A DNA stretch of 64,000 nucleotides, from assembly GCA_038210495.1 (NCBI GenBank), contig JBBQWR010000007.1, forward strand, positions 75,550 through 139,549, read 5' to 3'. Shown here one piece after another: positions 1-8,239 of the stretch (the stretch's first letter is position 1; each line of letters opens with the position of its first letter). The notes beneath the pieces were generated by a model. The model worked only from the letters and a program-made list of their open reading frames with translations. It did no database searches and was not told the origin of the DNA. A program made the translations under genes and the position numbers. The stretch comes from JBBQWR01 sp038210495. Lineage in GTDB: Bacteria; Planctomycetota; Planctomycetia; Pirellulales; DATAWG01.

Positions 1-1
1 A

Positions 2-68
2 GAATGACTAATGTCTAATGACGAATGTCTAAGAAATGACGAATGTCAAAGCACGAATGACGAAGGTC
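2..68. repeat. Degenerate heptamer tandem array upstream of the aminotransferase gene
   Basis: The spacer is made of 7-bp words such as GAATGAC, TAATGTC, TAATGAC and GAATGTC laid end to end, with one 4-bp phase slip near position 36. It ends about 40 bp before the first gene. Similar 7-bp periodic arrays with other words occur elsewhere in the window. No coding potential is apparent. Confidence 0.6.
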
Positions 69-107
69 TGCGGTCGACGCCGACTCGCATACACACATTA
101 ATAATAT

Positions 108-1433
108 ATGTCCACTGAACCAACAATTCCGCCCACAAACGCATTGGGACATGAAGCTGCCATCGCTGGCTCGTCGCTGCCTTCGATCGTGACTTCTCTC
201 CCCGGTCCCAAGGCCGCGGCTTGGTTGGCTCGCGACTCACGGGTCATGTCACCGTCGTACACGCGAATGTATCCGCTGGTGGTCGCGCGCGGTTACGGTT
301 CGACGATCGAAGATGTGGACGGCAATCGATTCCTGGACTTTACGGCCGGAATCGCCGTGAACTCGACCGGACATTGCCATCCGCAGGTCGCGGCCGCCAT
401 CGCCGATCAGGCTCAGAAGCTGATACACATGTCGGGCACGGATTTTTATTACACGCCCGAGATCGAGCTGGCCGAACGACTTGTGAGACTGGCGCCGGGC
501 GCGACCCGCAAGCGCGTGTTTTTCACGAATAGCGGCGCCGAAAGTGTCGAAGCGGCGCTGAAATTGGCCAGACATCATACCGGCCGGCAGCAGGTCATTG
601 CCTTTCAGGGCGGCTTTCACGGGCGAACTTACGGCGCTATGTCGCTTAGCGCGTCGAAGGCCGTGCATCGCGCCGGATTCGGGCCGCTTGTGCCGGGCGT
701 GCATCACTTGCCGTTCGATTGCAGCCGCCGGGACTTTGACCGACTGTTTGGCACGATCGCCGTGCCCGACGAGATCGCCGCGATTTTCGTCGAGCCGATT
801 CAAGGAGAAGGAGGCTATCGCGTCCCCTCGGCCGGATTTTTGCCGATGCTCCGAGAAATCTGCGATCATTTTGGCATCCTGCTGGTATTCGATGAGATTC
901 AATCCGGGCTCGGCCGAACGGGTCGGATGTTCGCCTGCCAACATTTCGGGCCGATGGCGATGCCCGATATTTTGTGCTTGGCCAAGGGGGTCGCGAGCGG
1001 AATGCCGTTGGGGGCAATGATCGCGCGGGCCGATCTGATGGACTGGCCGCCGGGCAGCCATGCGTCGACATTCGGCGGCAATCCGGTCTGCTGCCGGGCG
1101 GCGCTAGCGACGCTCGACTTGATCGAGCGCGAGTATTGCTCGAACGCGGCGGCGCGAGGAATGCAGCTTCGCGCGGGCTTGGATCAACTTACGGCCGCCG
1201 CGCCATGGTTGGCGAATGTGCGTGGCTTCGGGCTGATGCAGGCGCTGGACGTGAACCGCGGCAACGTCGCCGACCCGGCGCGCCGTGAAAAATTCCTTCA
1301 GTCGGCATTCCACGCCGGCCTGCTGCTGCTGCCCTGTGGCTATGCGGGCGTCCGATTCTGCCCGCCGCTGTGCATCACGGCCGACGAGATCGACGCTGGG
1401 TTGCGAATCTTGAGACGATTGGTCAGCGCTTAG
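108..1433 (+). CDS. Class-III PLP-dependent aminotransferase (acetylornithine/4-aminobutyrate type)
   Basis: The 441-residue protein has the fold-type I class-III aminotransferase layout. The phosphate/cofactor region NSGAESVEAAL is at about 141-151, FHGRTYGAMS at 170-179, the conserved DEIQSGLGRTG at 262-272, and the PLP-binding lysine K293 lies in LAKGVASGMP. These enzymes move an amino group from ornithine, acetylornithine or 4-aminobutyrate to 2-oxoglutarate. The sequence alone does not separate ArgD, RocD and GabT, so no symbol is given. The ATG at 108 follows an A/T-rich stretch with no clear ribosome binding site, so the true start could be one of the later methionines; conserved sequence begins around residue 45. 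Its 3' end overlaps the convergent fliM by 11 bp. Confidence 0.88.
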   Translation: MSTEPTIPPTNALGHEAAIAGSSLPSIVTSLPGPKAAAWLARDSRVMSPSYTRMYPLVVARGYGSTIEDVDGNRFLDFTAGIAVNSTGHCHPQVAAAIADQAQKLIHMSGTDFYYTPEIELAERLVRLAPGATRKRVFFTNSGAESVEAALKLARHHTGRQQVIAFQGGFHGRTYGAMSLSASKAVHRAGFGPLVPGVHHLPFDCSRRDFDRLFGTIAVPDEIAAIFVEPIQGEGGYRVPSAGFLPMLREICDHFGILLVFDEIQSGLGRTGRMFACQHFGPMAMPDILCLAKGVASGMPLGAMIARADLMDWPPGSHASTFGGNPVCCRAALATLDLIEREYCSNAAARGMQLRAGLDQLTAAAPWLANVRGFGLMQALDVNRGNVADPARREKFLQSAFHAGLLLLPCGYAGVRFCPPLCITADEIDAGLRILRRLVSA

Positions 1434-2508
1434 CCGGCGACGGAATTAAGGTTGCGGCGACGGTCGACGGCGGTATGGGATTCGGCGAGGGCATCATGCC
1501 GATCGTCTGCTGAATTTGAATCGCTTTGTGTCCCTTGAACGCGCCGGGTTGAGCGCGGAATTTCGACACTCCTTCGACCTTGATCAGTAGCGGGTCGTTC
1601 ATATCTTTGTCGGTCGTGATGATGTCTCCCACGCGCAGGCCGATGAGATCGCCCGTGTTGATCCGCGTTTCGGCCAATTGGGCGACGAGCTCGACCATCG
1701 CGCCCTTCAGATTGCGGCCGATGCTTTGACGCGATTCGGCCGTGGCGTTCTTGCGGCCATAGGCGATCCAGCTATTGCTCGAGAGCTTGTTGCCGATCCG
1801 TTCGATCGAGTTGAACGGGATGCACAGATTGAGCATTCCGCGGATTTCGCCGAGCGTCAACTCGAAACCGACGAGCACCACGACTTCGTTCGGCGGCACG
1901 ATTTGCACGAGCTGCGGATTGCTTTCAACCCGCTCCACGGACAGCTTGAGCTCCACGACGTTTTCCCAAGCGTGCCGAAGCTGCTCGAGAAAGAGGTTGG
2001 TGATTCGCGAGACCAATCGCAGTTCGATCTCCGTAAGCGCACGCCGAGCGATCGGCGCGGAATCGCGACCGCCTCCGAGCAGACGATCGATGATCGGATA
2101 GAGGATCGACGGGTTGATATCGAGAATCAGATTGCCTTCGAGCGGCTCGGCCCGGAGCAGATTGAAGCAAGTCGGATTTTCCAGACTGAAGATGAACTCG
2201 CTGTAGGTGAGCTGATCGACGCTGGTGAGCTTGACCTCGACGATGCTGCGGAGCAGACCCGAGAGGGCGGCGCCGAAATTTCGGCTAAAGCCCTCGTGCA
2301 AGGTTTGCAAGGCCCGCATCTGCTCTTTGCCGACGCGCTCGGGCCGCTTGAAATCGTAGGGCGTGACCTTCTCACGCGGCTTGTTCAGCGGAGAAAGATC
2401 GGGCGCGGTTTTGGGGAGCGGTTCGGCCGTCTGCCTGCGAGTCGCGGCGCCAGACATGGCGCTAAGCAGGCTTTCGACTTCCGCTTGGCTGAGAACGTCT
2501 CCGGCCAT
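1423..2508 (-). CDS. fliM: Flagellar motor switch protein FliM
   Basis: FliM is part of the cytoplasmic C-ring and binds phosphorylated CheY to switch flagellar rotation. The predicted 361-residue protein starts with the CheY-binding element (DVLSQAEVESLL, residues 4-15), followed by a proline/lysine-rich linker. The middle CheC-like domain runs from about 50 to 260 and includes RLLGGG. A C-terminal SpoA/FliN-like domain contains TGDLIGLRVGDII. I place the start at the ATG at 2508 because the CheY-binding motif normally sits at the extreme N-terminus; the reading frame stays open 22 codons further upstream, through repeat-like sequence. No other flagellar gene is in the window, so it stands apart from a motility operon. 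Length and motifs fit the family well. Confidence 0.93.
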   Translation of the reverse strand: MAGDVLSQAEVESLLSAMSGAATRRQTAEPLPKTAPDLSPLNKPREKVTPYDFKRPERVGKEQMRALQTLHEGFSRNFGAALSGLLRSIVEVKLTSVDQLTYSEFIFSLENPTCFNLLRAEPLEGNLILDINPSILYPIIDRLLGGGRDSAPIARRALTEIELRLVSRITNLFLEQLRHAWENVVELKLSVERVESNPQLVQIVPPNEVVVLVGFELTLGEIRGMLNLCIPFNSIERIGNKLSSNSWIAYGRKNATAESRQSIGRNLKGAMVELVAQLAETRINTGDLIGLRVGDIITTDKDMNDPLLIKVEGVSKFRAQPGAFKGHKAIQIQQTIGMMPSPNPIPPSTVAATLIPSPAKR

Positions 2509-2525
2509 CCTTGGCCTCCGTGTGA

Positions 2526-2637
2526 GAAAGGGGCTAGGGGTGGTGAGGCTAGGGACTAGGGAAGCAGGCGGCATTGCCGACGCTGAAAGCGTCGAATGGC
2601 CCTAGCCCCTAGTCTCTCGTCCCGAGCCCCTTCTCAT
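2526..2637. repeat. Inverted pair of heptad-type repeats between fliM and proA
   Basis: The fliM-proA spacer carries GGGGCTAGGGG...GGCTAGGGACTAGGG on the left (about 2531-2561) and CCCTAGCCCCTAGTCTC...GAGCCCC on the right (about 2600-2630). The arms are in opposite orientation, and the right arm can be parsed in 7-bp steps (TAGCCCC, TAGTCTC, TCGTCCC, GAGCCCC). The right arm touches the proA stop codon. A transcript across it could fold into a long imperfect hairpin, which may serve as a terminator or 3'-end stabiliser for proA. Confidence 0.5.
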
Positions 2638-3908
2638 CCCCTAATTTGTCCGGTTCCGTAAACGACGTATTTGTAGGTAGTCAACTCTTTGAGGCCGCAG
2701 GGGCCGCGGGCGTGAAATTTGTCGGTGCTGATCCCGATTTCGGCGCCCAGGCCAAACTCTCCGCCGTCGTTGAATCGCGTGCTCGCGTTGACCATCACGG
2801 CGGCGCTATCCACGCGGGCGGTGAACTGCCGAGCGGACGACAGATCGTTGGTCACGATCGCGTCCGTATGGTGCGAACCGAAGCGATTGATGTGATCGAT
2901 CGCCTCGTCCAGCGAACTTACAACCTTCACGGATAGAATCGGCCCCAAAAATTCGGCGGCGTAGTCGTCGTTGGTGGCGGGCTTGGCGGCTGGAATCGCA
3001 TCCCTCGTTGGCTTATCGCCCCGAATTTCGATTTGCTTCGCGACCAGCGCAACGCCGATCCGGGGCAAAAACTCTTCGGCGACGTCGGCGTGAATCAACA
3101 GCGACTCGGCGGCGTTGCATACGCCCATCCGCTGGCACTTGCTGTTGATCGTGATCCGCTCCGCCATACCGAGATCGGCCGACCGATCGACATACACATG
3201 GCAGTTCCCGGTGAAGTGCTTGATCACGGGCATCCGCGCTTCTTCGGCCACGCGACGGATCAGGCTCTCGCCGCCGCGAGGAATCGCCAAGTCAATCAGC
3301 TCCGGCATCCGCAAAAAATGCCCTACGGCGGCGCGATCCGTCGTGCTGACCAATTGCACGGCGTCCGCGGGCAACCCCACTTCGTCGAGGTTGAGGCGCA
3401 AAATGTCGACGATCGCGCGACTGGAATGAGCCGCTTCTTTGCCGCCGCGAAGGATCACGGCGTTGCCGCTCTTGACGCAAATCGCCGCGGCGTCGGCCGT
3501 GACATTGGGCCGCGATTCGTAAATGAAAAAAATCACGCCCAGCGGCGCTCGGATTTTGAGAATCTCCAGGCCATTGGGACGCACCGTCGATTCGATCACT
3601 TCGCCGACCGGATCGGGCAGCGCCGACACGTCTTCCAAGGCCGACGCGATCGCGGCCACCCGCGAGGGATTCAAGCGCAGCCGATCGATCTGAGCGGCGT
3701 CGAGACCGTAATCGGGCGCCGCCGCGATATCCAATTTGTTCGCGGCCAAGATCTCGTCGCACGACTCGCGAAGCGCCGCAGCCGAGCGCCGCAGCCAGTC
3801 GATTTTCTGCTGACCGCCCGCGCAAGCGAGTTGCTCCGAGGCGGCCCGAGCGCGCTCGGCCACATCGCGGCAATATGACTGCAGGTCTTTTGATTCGGCG
3901 ATCGCCAC
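2634..3908 (-). CDS. proA: Glutamate-5-semialdehyde dehydrogenase (gamma-glutamyl phosphate reductase)
   Basis: This enzyme catalyses the NADPH-dependent reduction of gamma-glutamyl phosphate, the second step of proline synthesis. The 424-residue length is standard. The aldehyde dehydrogenase-type fold shows IRAPLGVIFFIYESRPNVT at about 119-137, the AVILRGGKEA segment at 150-159, and the catalytic cysteine C264 in the family motif CNAAESLLIH. The ATG at 3908 begins a typical N-terminal helix. The glutamate 5-kinase partner (ProB) is not in the window. The gene is separated from folP upstream by a two-hairpin repeat element at 4018-4120. Confidence 0.95.
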   Translation of the reverse strand: MAIAESKDLQSYCRDVAERARAASEQLACAGGQQKIDWLRRSAAALRESCDEILAANKLDIAAAPDYGLDAAQIDRLRLNPSRVAAIASALEDVSALPDPVGEVIESTVRPNGLEILKIRAPLGVIFFIYESRPNVTADAAAICVKSGNAVILRGGKEAAHSSRAIVDILRLNLDEVGLPADAVQLVSTTDRAAVGHFLRMPELIDLAIPRGGESLIRRVAEEARMPVIKHFTGNCHVYVDRSADLGMAERITINSKCQRMGVCNAAESLLIHADVAEEFLPRIGVALVAKQIEIRGDKPTRDAIPAAKPATNDDYAAEFLGPILSVKVVSSLDEAIDHINRFGSHHTDAIVTNDLSSARQFTARVDSAAVMVNASTRFNDGGEFGLGAEIGISTDKFHARGPCGLKELTTYKYVVYGTGQIRG

Positions 3909-4017
3909 TGGCTAATTTTCGGGGTTGATGAAACGGAAGTCCTTGAACCCAGCAAGTATCGGCCAAAAATCAAAGTGAGTCAACGTCGGCGAAAATGGAT
4001 GGAGAGGGGCTAGTACA

Positions 4018-4120
4018 GTAGGTCAGGCACTCCGTGCCTGACGGCGCGCGACCCAACTCGGTGTGAACGTCCCGCGCCGCCCATCGGTCTCCCTTGTCAG
4101 GCACAGAGTGCCTGACCTAC
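4018..4120. repeat. Two-hairpin repeat element, copy A (GTAGGTCAGGCAC...GTGCCTGACCTAC)
   Basis: The left palindrome (4018-4042) reads GTAGGTCAGGCACTCCGTGC followed by CTGAC. The right palindrome (4096-4120) is almost its exact reverse complement. Each arm can fold on itself and the two arms can pair with each other. The element is flanked by inverted GGGGCTAG / CCTAGCCC words. It begins 7 bp beyond the folP stop codon in the direction of folP transcription. Two further copies are at 22682-22780 and 28297-28386. Confidence 0.8.
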
Positions 4121-4127
4121 TTCTTCC

Positions 4128-5042
4128 CTAGCCCTTTTTTGACACGTCGAGAGGGTGGCCGTCGAGGCCGCCCGTTGCCTCGAAGAGCAGTAGCGCCTCA
4201 CGGACGGCGGCGACGTCGTGGATTCGGAGGATTTGCACGCCCTGCTGGGCCAGCGAGCAGGCGACGCCGATCGTGCCAGTCGTCTTGCCAGCGTTTTTGT
4301 CACCCAAGACCTTGCCGATGAAGCCTTTGCGGGAATGGCCGACAAGCAGAGGACAGCCCAAATCATGTAGGCGCCAGCAATTGGCGGTGAGCGTCAGGTT
4401 GTGCTGGTGCGTTTTGCCGAAGCCGATGCCCGGGTCGAGGCAGATTTGCTCTCGAGAAACCCCCGCGGCTTCCAGGGCGTCGCGCCGCCCGCGAAGAAGT
4501 TCAAAAACTTCGCGAATGACGTCGTCGTAGAGCGGCGCGTCCTGCATCGTTTGCGGTGCGCCTTGCATGTGCATCGCGACCACGGCGGCGCGGCTGGCAA
4601 GGGCAACTTCAACCATGCGAGAATCGCCGGCCAAGGCCGTGATGTCGTTGATAATCTCCGCTCCAGCGGCCAGGGCGGCCTCGGCCACGATGGCCTTTGA
4701 AGTGTCGATGGAGACCGGCTTTCCAGTTGACTTGACCAATGCCGCGACGACGTCGATCGTTCTATGCAACTCTTCTTCGGCCGACACGGGCGTTGAATAG
4801 GGCCGCGTGCTTTCGCCGCCAACGTCGAGCAAATCGGCGCCGGCGGCGGCGAGCGCTTGGCCGTGAAGGATCGCGGAGTTCGAGTCAAAAAACAGTCCGC
4901 CGTCGGAAAAGCTATCCGGCGTAATGTTCACGATGCCCATGAGCAACGGCCGCGCGGGCAGCATCAACTCCATGGTCCGGAGCCGCCAGCAGTCGACCCG
5001 CGAGGGGAACTTTTTGGCCGAGTTTGTAAGGACGAGAGTCAT
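4128..5042 (-). CDS. folP: Dihydropteroate synthase
   Basis: The enzyme condenses p-aminobenzoate with dihydropterin pyrophosphate in folate synthesis. The 304-residue TIM-barrel protein carries both family signatures: MGIVNITPDSFSDGG near residues 35-49 and GGESTRP about 40 residues later. FGKTHQHN and the late LVGHSRKGFIGKV loop also fit. The first ATG gives an extension of about 23 residues; an internal ATG at 4973 would give a more usual length, but family members with a WRLR-type lead-in are known, so the longer form is kept. It lies in a same-strand series with the lptE-like and bamD-like genes upstream. Confidence 0.94.
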   Translation of the reverse strand: MTLVLTNSAKKFPSRVDCWRLRTMELMLPARPLLMGIVNITPDSFSDGGLFFDSNSAILHGQALAAAGADLLDVGGESTRPYSTPVSAEEELHRTIDVVAALVKSTGKPVSIDTSKAIVAEAALAAGAEIINDITALAGDSRMVEVALASRAAVVAMHMQGAPQTMQDAPLYDDVIREVFELLRGRRDALEAAGVSREQICLDPGIGFGKTHQHNLTLTANCWRLHDLGCPLLVGHSRKGFIGKVLGDKNAGKTTGTIGVACSLAQQGVQILRIHDVAAVREALLLFEATGGLDGHPLDVSKKG

Positions 5043-5139
5043 CGAACGAAATTATAGCCGTTGCGACCAAAGGGGGCTGGTGGCTCCACTCCGCCGCAGG
5101 ATGCCGCGGCTATGTACGGCGCCCGCCACGATTCCTGCC

Positions 5140-5697
5140 TCACCACGGCGCTTCCATCAGATCGACGATCTGCTTCGCCAATCGCTTAGCGATCTGTTGC
5201 TGAGCGGTCACGTTCGAGCCGCCGTATTCCGGAATGAGCCGAGCGGTTTGGTTGAGATCGACCATCTCGGGCGTGATGGCAATATCTCCTTCGCGGACGA
5301 CGCCGCCGCGACGGTCCGCCCAATTGACTTTGACCGTCATCCCGATCTCGATTTCGCGTCCCTCGTTGCCCGGCTCGCGGACGATCGAGTGCTTCGTGTC
5401 GCCGGTGATCCGTCCGATCAGGACGCTATCGGCGTTCGGATTGCCGACGACCTTAAACGGCGTGCGGAGCTCGATTTCCTTCGCGACCGCCTCGGTCAGC
5501 ATTTCGCCTAGATCGCGGCGAAAGCTGTCCGATTCGAACATCGGCACATAAACCGTGTGGATATCGGGCGGATAAAGTCCGGCGGCGCCGACATGGTAGG
5601 CGGCGCAGCCGGCCAGGGACAGCAAGATTGCAACGAAGCCCAGCCAAAGCCTGATAGGCGAGCACATGATCCGGAAGTAAGAATTTGGCGGCGCCAT
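5140..5697 (-). CDS. lptE: LptE-like outer-membrane lipoprotein (LPS assembly family)
   Basis: LptE plugs the LptD barrel that places lipopolysaccharide in the outer membrane. The 185-residue protein begins with a hydrophobic signal segment ending in the lipobox LAGC (lipid-anchored cysteine around residue 31). The LptE-type core follows: a YHVG segment, IHTVYVPMFESDSFRRDLGE, a helix TEAVAKEIE and a strand-rich C-terminus ending in a long helix. An ATG at 5667 would give a compact 20-residue lipoprotein signal and may be the true start. The bamD-like gene lies directly upstream on the same strand, so the neighbourhood points to outer-membrane biogenesis. Sequence conservation in this family is low, so the name rests on architecture and context. 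Confidence 0.75.
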   Translation of the reverse strand: MAPPNSYFRIMCSPIRLWLGFVAILLSLAGCAAYHVGAAGLYPPDIHTVYVPMFESDSFRRDLGEMLTEAVAKEIELRTPFKVVGNPNADSVLIGRITGDTKHSIVREPGNEGREIEIGMTVKVNWADRRGGVVREGDIAITPEMVDLNQTARLIPEYGGSNVTAQQQIAKRLAKQIVDLMEAPW

Positions 5698-5715
5698 CTG
5701 AAGCCAACATTTCGT

Positions 5716-5932
5716 GAGCCCCAGCGGGGCGCAATCAAAGCAGCCCAGGGCAACGCCCTGGGTCAGCGGGCGATATTAAAAGAAAAGCCCTGAAAGGGCG
5801 AAACAACGCGGCGGCAAAGTGCGCATAAGTTCGCTCTTTGTTGCGCCCTTTCAGGGCTTTGATCGTTATTTGTTTCCGTTACCCAGGGCGTTGCTCTGGG
5901 TTGTCATGTTTCGCCCCTTCGGGGCGTTGTTA
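5716..5932. repeat. Large nested inverted repeat between bamD-like and lptE-like genes
   Basis: Three palindromic words on the left (GCCCCAGCGGGGC at 5718-5730, CCCAGGGCAACGCCCTGGG at about 5743-5761, GCCCTGAAAGGGC at about 5787-5799) reappear in reverse order and orientation on the right: CGCCCTTTCAGGGC near 5844-5857, ACCCAGGGCGTTGCTCTGGG at 5881-5900, CGCCCCTTCGGGGCG at about 5912-5926. The whole spacer can therefore fold into one long stem or six separate hairpins. It fills nearly all of the 232 bp between the two genes. Confidence 0.75.
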
Positions 5933-7171
5933 TCTTTTTACCGTATCATCCAGTCCCGCCGCGCGGGCGACGACTGTCTCGGGATCCGGCCCGTCGAATA
6001 CGTCTCGCAGGAACTTGAAGTGATCGACCGGCACGTCCGGCAATGGCTGGATGGCCACGAGGCGAGTCTTCGCCTCTTCGGCCAGCTTCGTTTGCGGATA
6101 GGTTTTTACGATGTCGTTGTAATACATCCGGGCGGCGGCGTAATACTGGTTCTTCTCATAACGCTGAGCGACGTAGTAGCTGCTGAGGGCAAATTGAGCG
6201 TGGACCTCAGCTTTCGCCGTCACCAATCGAGTGCGTTCATCGCCCAGTTCAGGACCAAACTGCGCGAGCGTTTGATCGATCAACTCTTCCGACTCCTTGA
6301 GGGGCCGTTGATCGTAACCTGGCCCCTGATACCGGCGCAGCTTGGCCTGGATTCCAAGCAAATGGGCGTCGAGTTGGTGCTTGCTTTTGGGATAATCGGA
6401 GCGAACTAGCTTGTAATAGAAATCCGCTTCTTCCCAGTGGTGCCGAAGGAAATTGGCGTTTCCGCTGGCCATGATGGCCTCGTCGGCGAGCGCTCCTCGG
6501 GGGTCGTTGATCCGCACGTTGTCGTAGGCCCGCATCGCGTTGCCCCAGGTGTCGAACATGGGGCGCGTCTTGTCGAAGAAATTGGGTTGCAAGACAAAGG
6601 CTGGCTTCATGGCGTCGTACTTTTGCCAGTACAAGGCCATCGAGAACTGCCGCAGCACGATCGTGTTGAGATGCGGCGTATTGGGATACTTCTTAACGAC
6701 CGCCTCGTAGGAATCTTCGCACTTCGAGTATTCGTCGGCGAAGAAATGGCTTTCGCCGGCCATGAAGGTGGCATCCTCCTCGAGCGTCGAGTCGGGCAGT
6801 CGATAGGCGGCCGCTTCGTATTTCTTGGCGGCGTCGTGATATTTCTTCTGCCGGTAAAGATCGTCGGCTTGGCTGTAGTAGAGCCGCGAGATCTGTTCGC
6901 TGGCGCCCTGACCGAAAGCGTCGCGGAACGTTTCGTTGACGTGGGCGAAGGAGTATTTGTCCCAGCCTTCGGCCTTCTCGGGCCGAGGTTCGCCTTGCGG
7001 CACGACCGCCAACGGCGCCGGCGGTTCGTACACGACTTCCTTCGCGGCGTCGGAACCGGGCAGCGGCGGCGATTTGCCTCCGCTCCCTGCGCAGCCGCAA
7101 GCCGCCAGCGCCCAACACGCCAGAATCCAACAAGCCGCCTGCGCGACACGACTCCGCGAGGCGGCAGCCAT
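5930..7171 (-). CDS. bamD: BamD-like outer-membrane assembly lipoprotein (TPR repeats)
   Basis: BamD is the essential lipoprotein of the BAM complex that folds barrel proteins into the outer membrane. Starting at the ATG at 7171, the 413-residue product has a short basic n-region, a hydrophobic helix and a lipobox ending in ALAACGC. A proline-rich linker follows, then tetratricopeptide-type helices: LYYSQADDLYRQKKYHDAAKKYE, a YSKCEDSYEAVVKKYPNT repeat, and a later YYKLVRSDYPKSKHQLDA repeat, as in the BamD/YfiO family. It is longer than proteobacterial BamD (about 245 residues), with extra TPR units at the C-terminus. The reading frame runs open 59 codons upstream of the chosen start, but that part lacks protein character. 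An lptE-like gene follows downstream. Confidence 0.8.
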   Translation of the reverse strand: MAAASRSRVAQAACWILACWALAACGCAGSGGKSPPLPGSDAAKEVVYEPPAPLAVVPQGEPRPEKAEGWDKYSFAHVNETFRDAFGQGASEQISRLYYSQADDLYRQKKYHDAAKKYEAAAYRLPDSTLEEDATFMAGESHFFADEYSKCEDSYEAVVKKYPNTPHLNTIVLRQFSMALYWQKYDAMKPAFVLQPNFFDKTRPMFDTWGNAMRAYDNVRINDPRGALADEAIMASGNANFLRHHWEEADFYYKLVRSDYPKSKHQLDAHLLGIQAKLRRYQGPGYDQRPLKESEELIDQTLAQFGPELGDERTRLVTAKAEVHAQFALSSYYVAQRYEKNQYYAAARMYYNDIVKTYPQTKLAEEAKTRLVAIQPLPDVPVDHFKFLRDVFDGPDPETVVARAAGLDDTVKR

Positions 7172-7263
7172 GTGAAGGGTCCTCGGTTCGTTAGGGTCCG
7201 CGCTCACCGCGCGTTTGCAATTGGCCATTCGTCGCACGCCCGTCGGTGTTGCTTTTCGGGGGG

Positions 7264-8022
7264 TCAGTTGCCAAGCGCTGTCAGGTATTGATGCATTCGC
7301 GGCTTGTGGCCGAGCAAATGCGACAAGTAATGATTTAATACGGCCCAAAGTTCGCCCCGGGCTCGAGCGTCCAAATTCAAGTCTTTCCAGCGGTCGCTGT
7401 CCGCGTCAGCCAAAGCGACCATCGCCGCGATCACTCCCGGCGAAATCGACACGATCTTTCGCTGCCCCACTTTGCACGACCCGCACAGCACGCCGCCGGA
7501 CAACAAACCGAACGCCACTCGTCCGCCGGTCATCACCGGTTGGCCGCACTCGACACACACGCTTAACGACGGCAAATGCCCGAGTAGTCGCATGGCCGTC
7601 AATTCGAATCGCACGATCCATAACGAAACGGCCGTTCCCTCGCTCGACAGGCCGGCGAGCGTTTGCTCGGCGGCGTCGAATAGCCCGGGATGCGGATCGT
7701 ACTCGTCGGTTAGTTCGGTCAGTAGCTCGGCGACATAGTAGCCGGCATACAGACTCGGTAAATCGCGACCTCGTGGGCGGAACCGCCGCTGGAGCTTGGC
7801 TTCGGTCAATAGGTCCAAGCCGCCGGATGATTTGCGGAGGAACACTATTCGACAAAGGCCTAGCAGGTCAAGGGCAGACTCGAAAGGTCCCTTGGGACGA
7901 CGAGCGCCCTTGGCCAGTCCACTTATCTTGCCGAACTCGCGAGTGAATAGCGTCACAATGCTGCTGGTCTCGCTGAACTCGACGACGCGGAGGACCAGGG
8001 CCGTGGCTTTTTCGGAAGACAT
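7264..8022 (-). CDS. recO: DNA repair protein RecO
   Basis: RecO acts in the RecFOR pathway, loading RecA on gaps covered by SSB. The product from the ATG at 8022 is 252 residues. The N-terminal OB fold contains ALVLRVVEFSETSSIVTLFT and GKISGLAKGARRPKG, followed by a helical domain beginning YAGYYVAELLTEL. A C-terminal zinc-binding site CVEC...CGSC completes the family pattern. Thirteen more codons are open upstream, but they read into a heptad repeat (8032-8061). The gene lies 92 bp upstream of the bamD-like gene on the same strand. Confidence 0.92.
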   Translation of the reverse strand: MSSEKATALVLRVVEFSETSSIVTLFTREFGKISGLAKGARRPKGPFESALDLLGLCRIVFLRKSSGGLDLLTEAKLQRRFRPRGRDLPSLYAGYYVAELLTELTDEYDPHPGLFDAAEQTLAGLSSEGTAVSLWIVRFELTAMRLLGHLPSLSVCVECGQPVMTGGRVAFGLLSGGVLCGSCKVGQRKIVSISPGVIAAMVALADADSDRWKDLNLDARARGELWAVLNHYLSHLLGHKPRMHQYLTALGN

Positions 8023-8031
8023 GCGGGGAAC

Positions 8032-8061
8032 GTGGCGAGTGGCGGGTGGGGGGGGTGGCAC
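8032..8061. repeat. Heptad repeat GTGGCGA/GTGGCGG in the recO-oppA divergent spacer
   Basis: GTGGCGA, GTGGCGG and GTGGGGG follow each other in 7-bp steps, with GTGGCAC two bases later. The same GTGGCGA word is found at 22657-22670 and 42658-42671. It lies immediately 5' of recO. The rest of the 217-bp divergent spacer shows no convincing sigma-70 promoter. Confidence 0.5.
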
Positions 8062-8239
8062 ATAGCCGCAGCGTTCAGCCGCGATGTAAAGTCGGCGATG
8101 CGGTTGAGTTCGCGCTACAAAAAAACTGGGAATCGGGCCGATTTCATCTTATCTGCCGGCGTCAATGGATTGCAGGCGGGAAACGGCGCCCGGTAGACTG
8201 CGGTTGTCGCGATTTTGCCTTGCCCGTCGAATTGCTTGA

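Noticed and set aside
1678..2559. Long plus-strand open frame of about 290 codons opposite fliM
   Set aside because: It is antisense to a clear FliM coding sequence and lacks any domain; long shadow frames are common in high-GC coding DNA.
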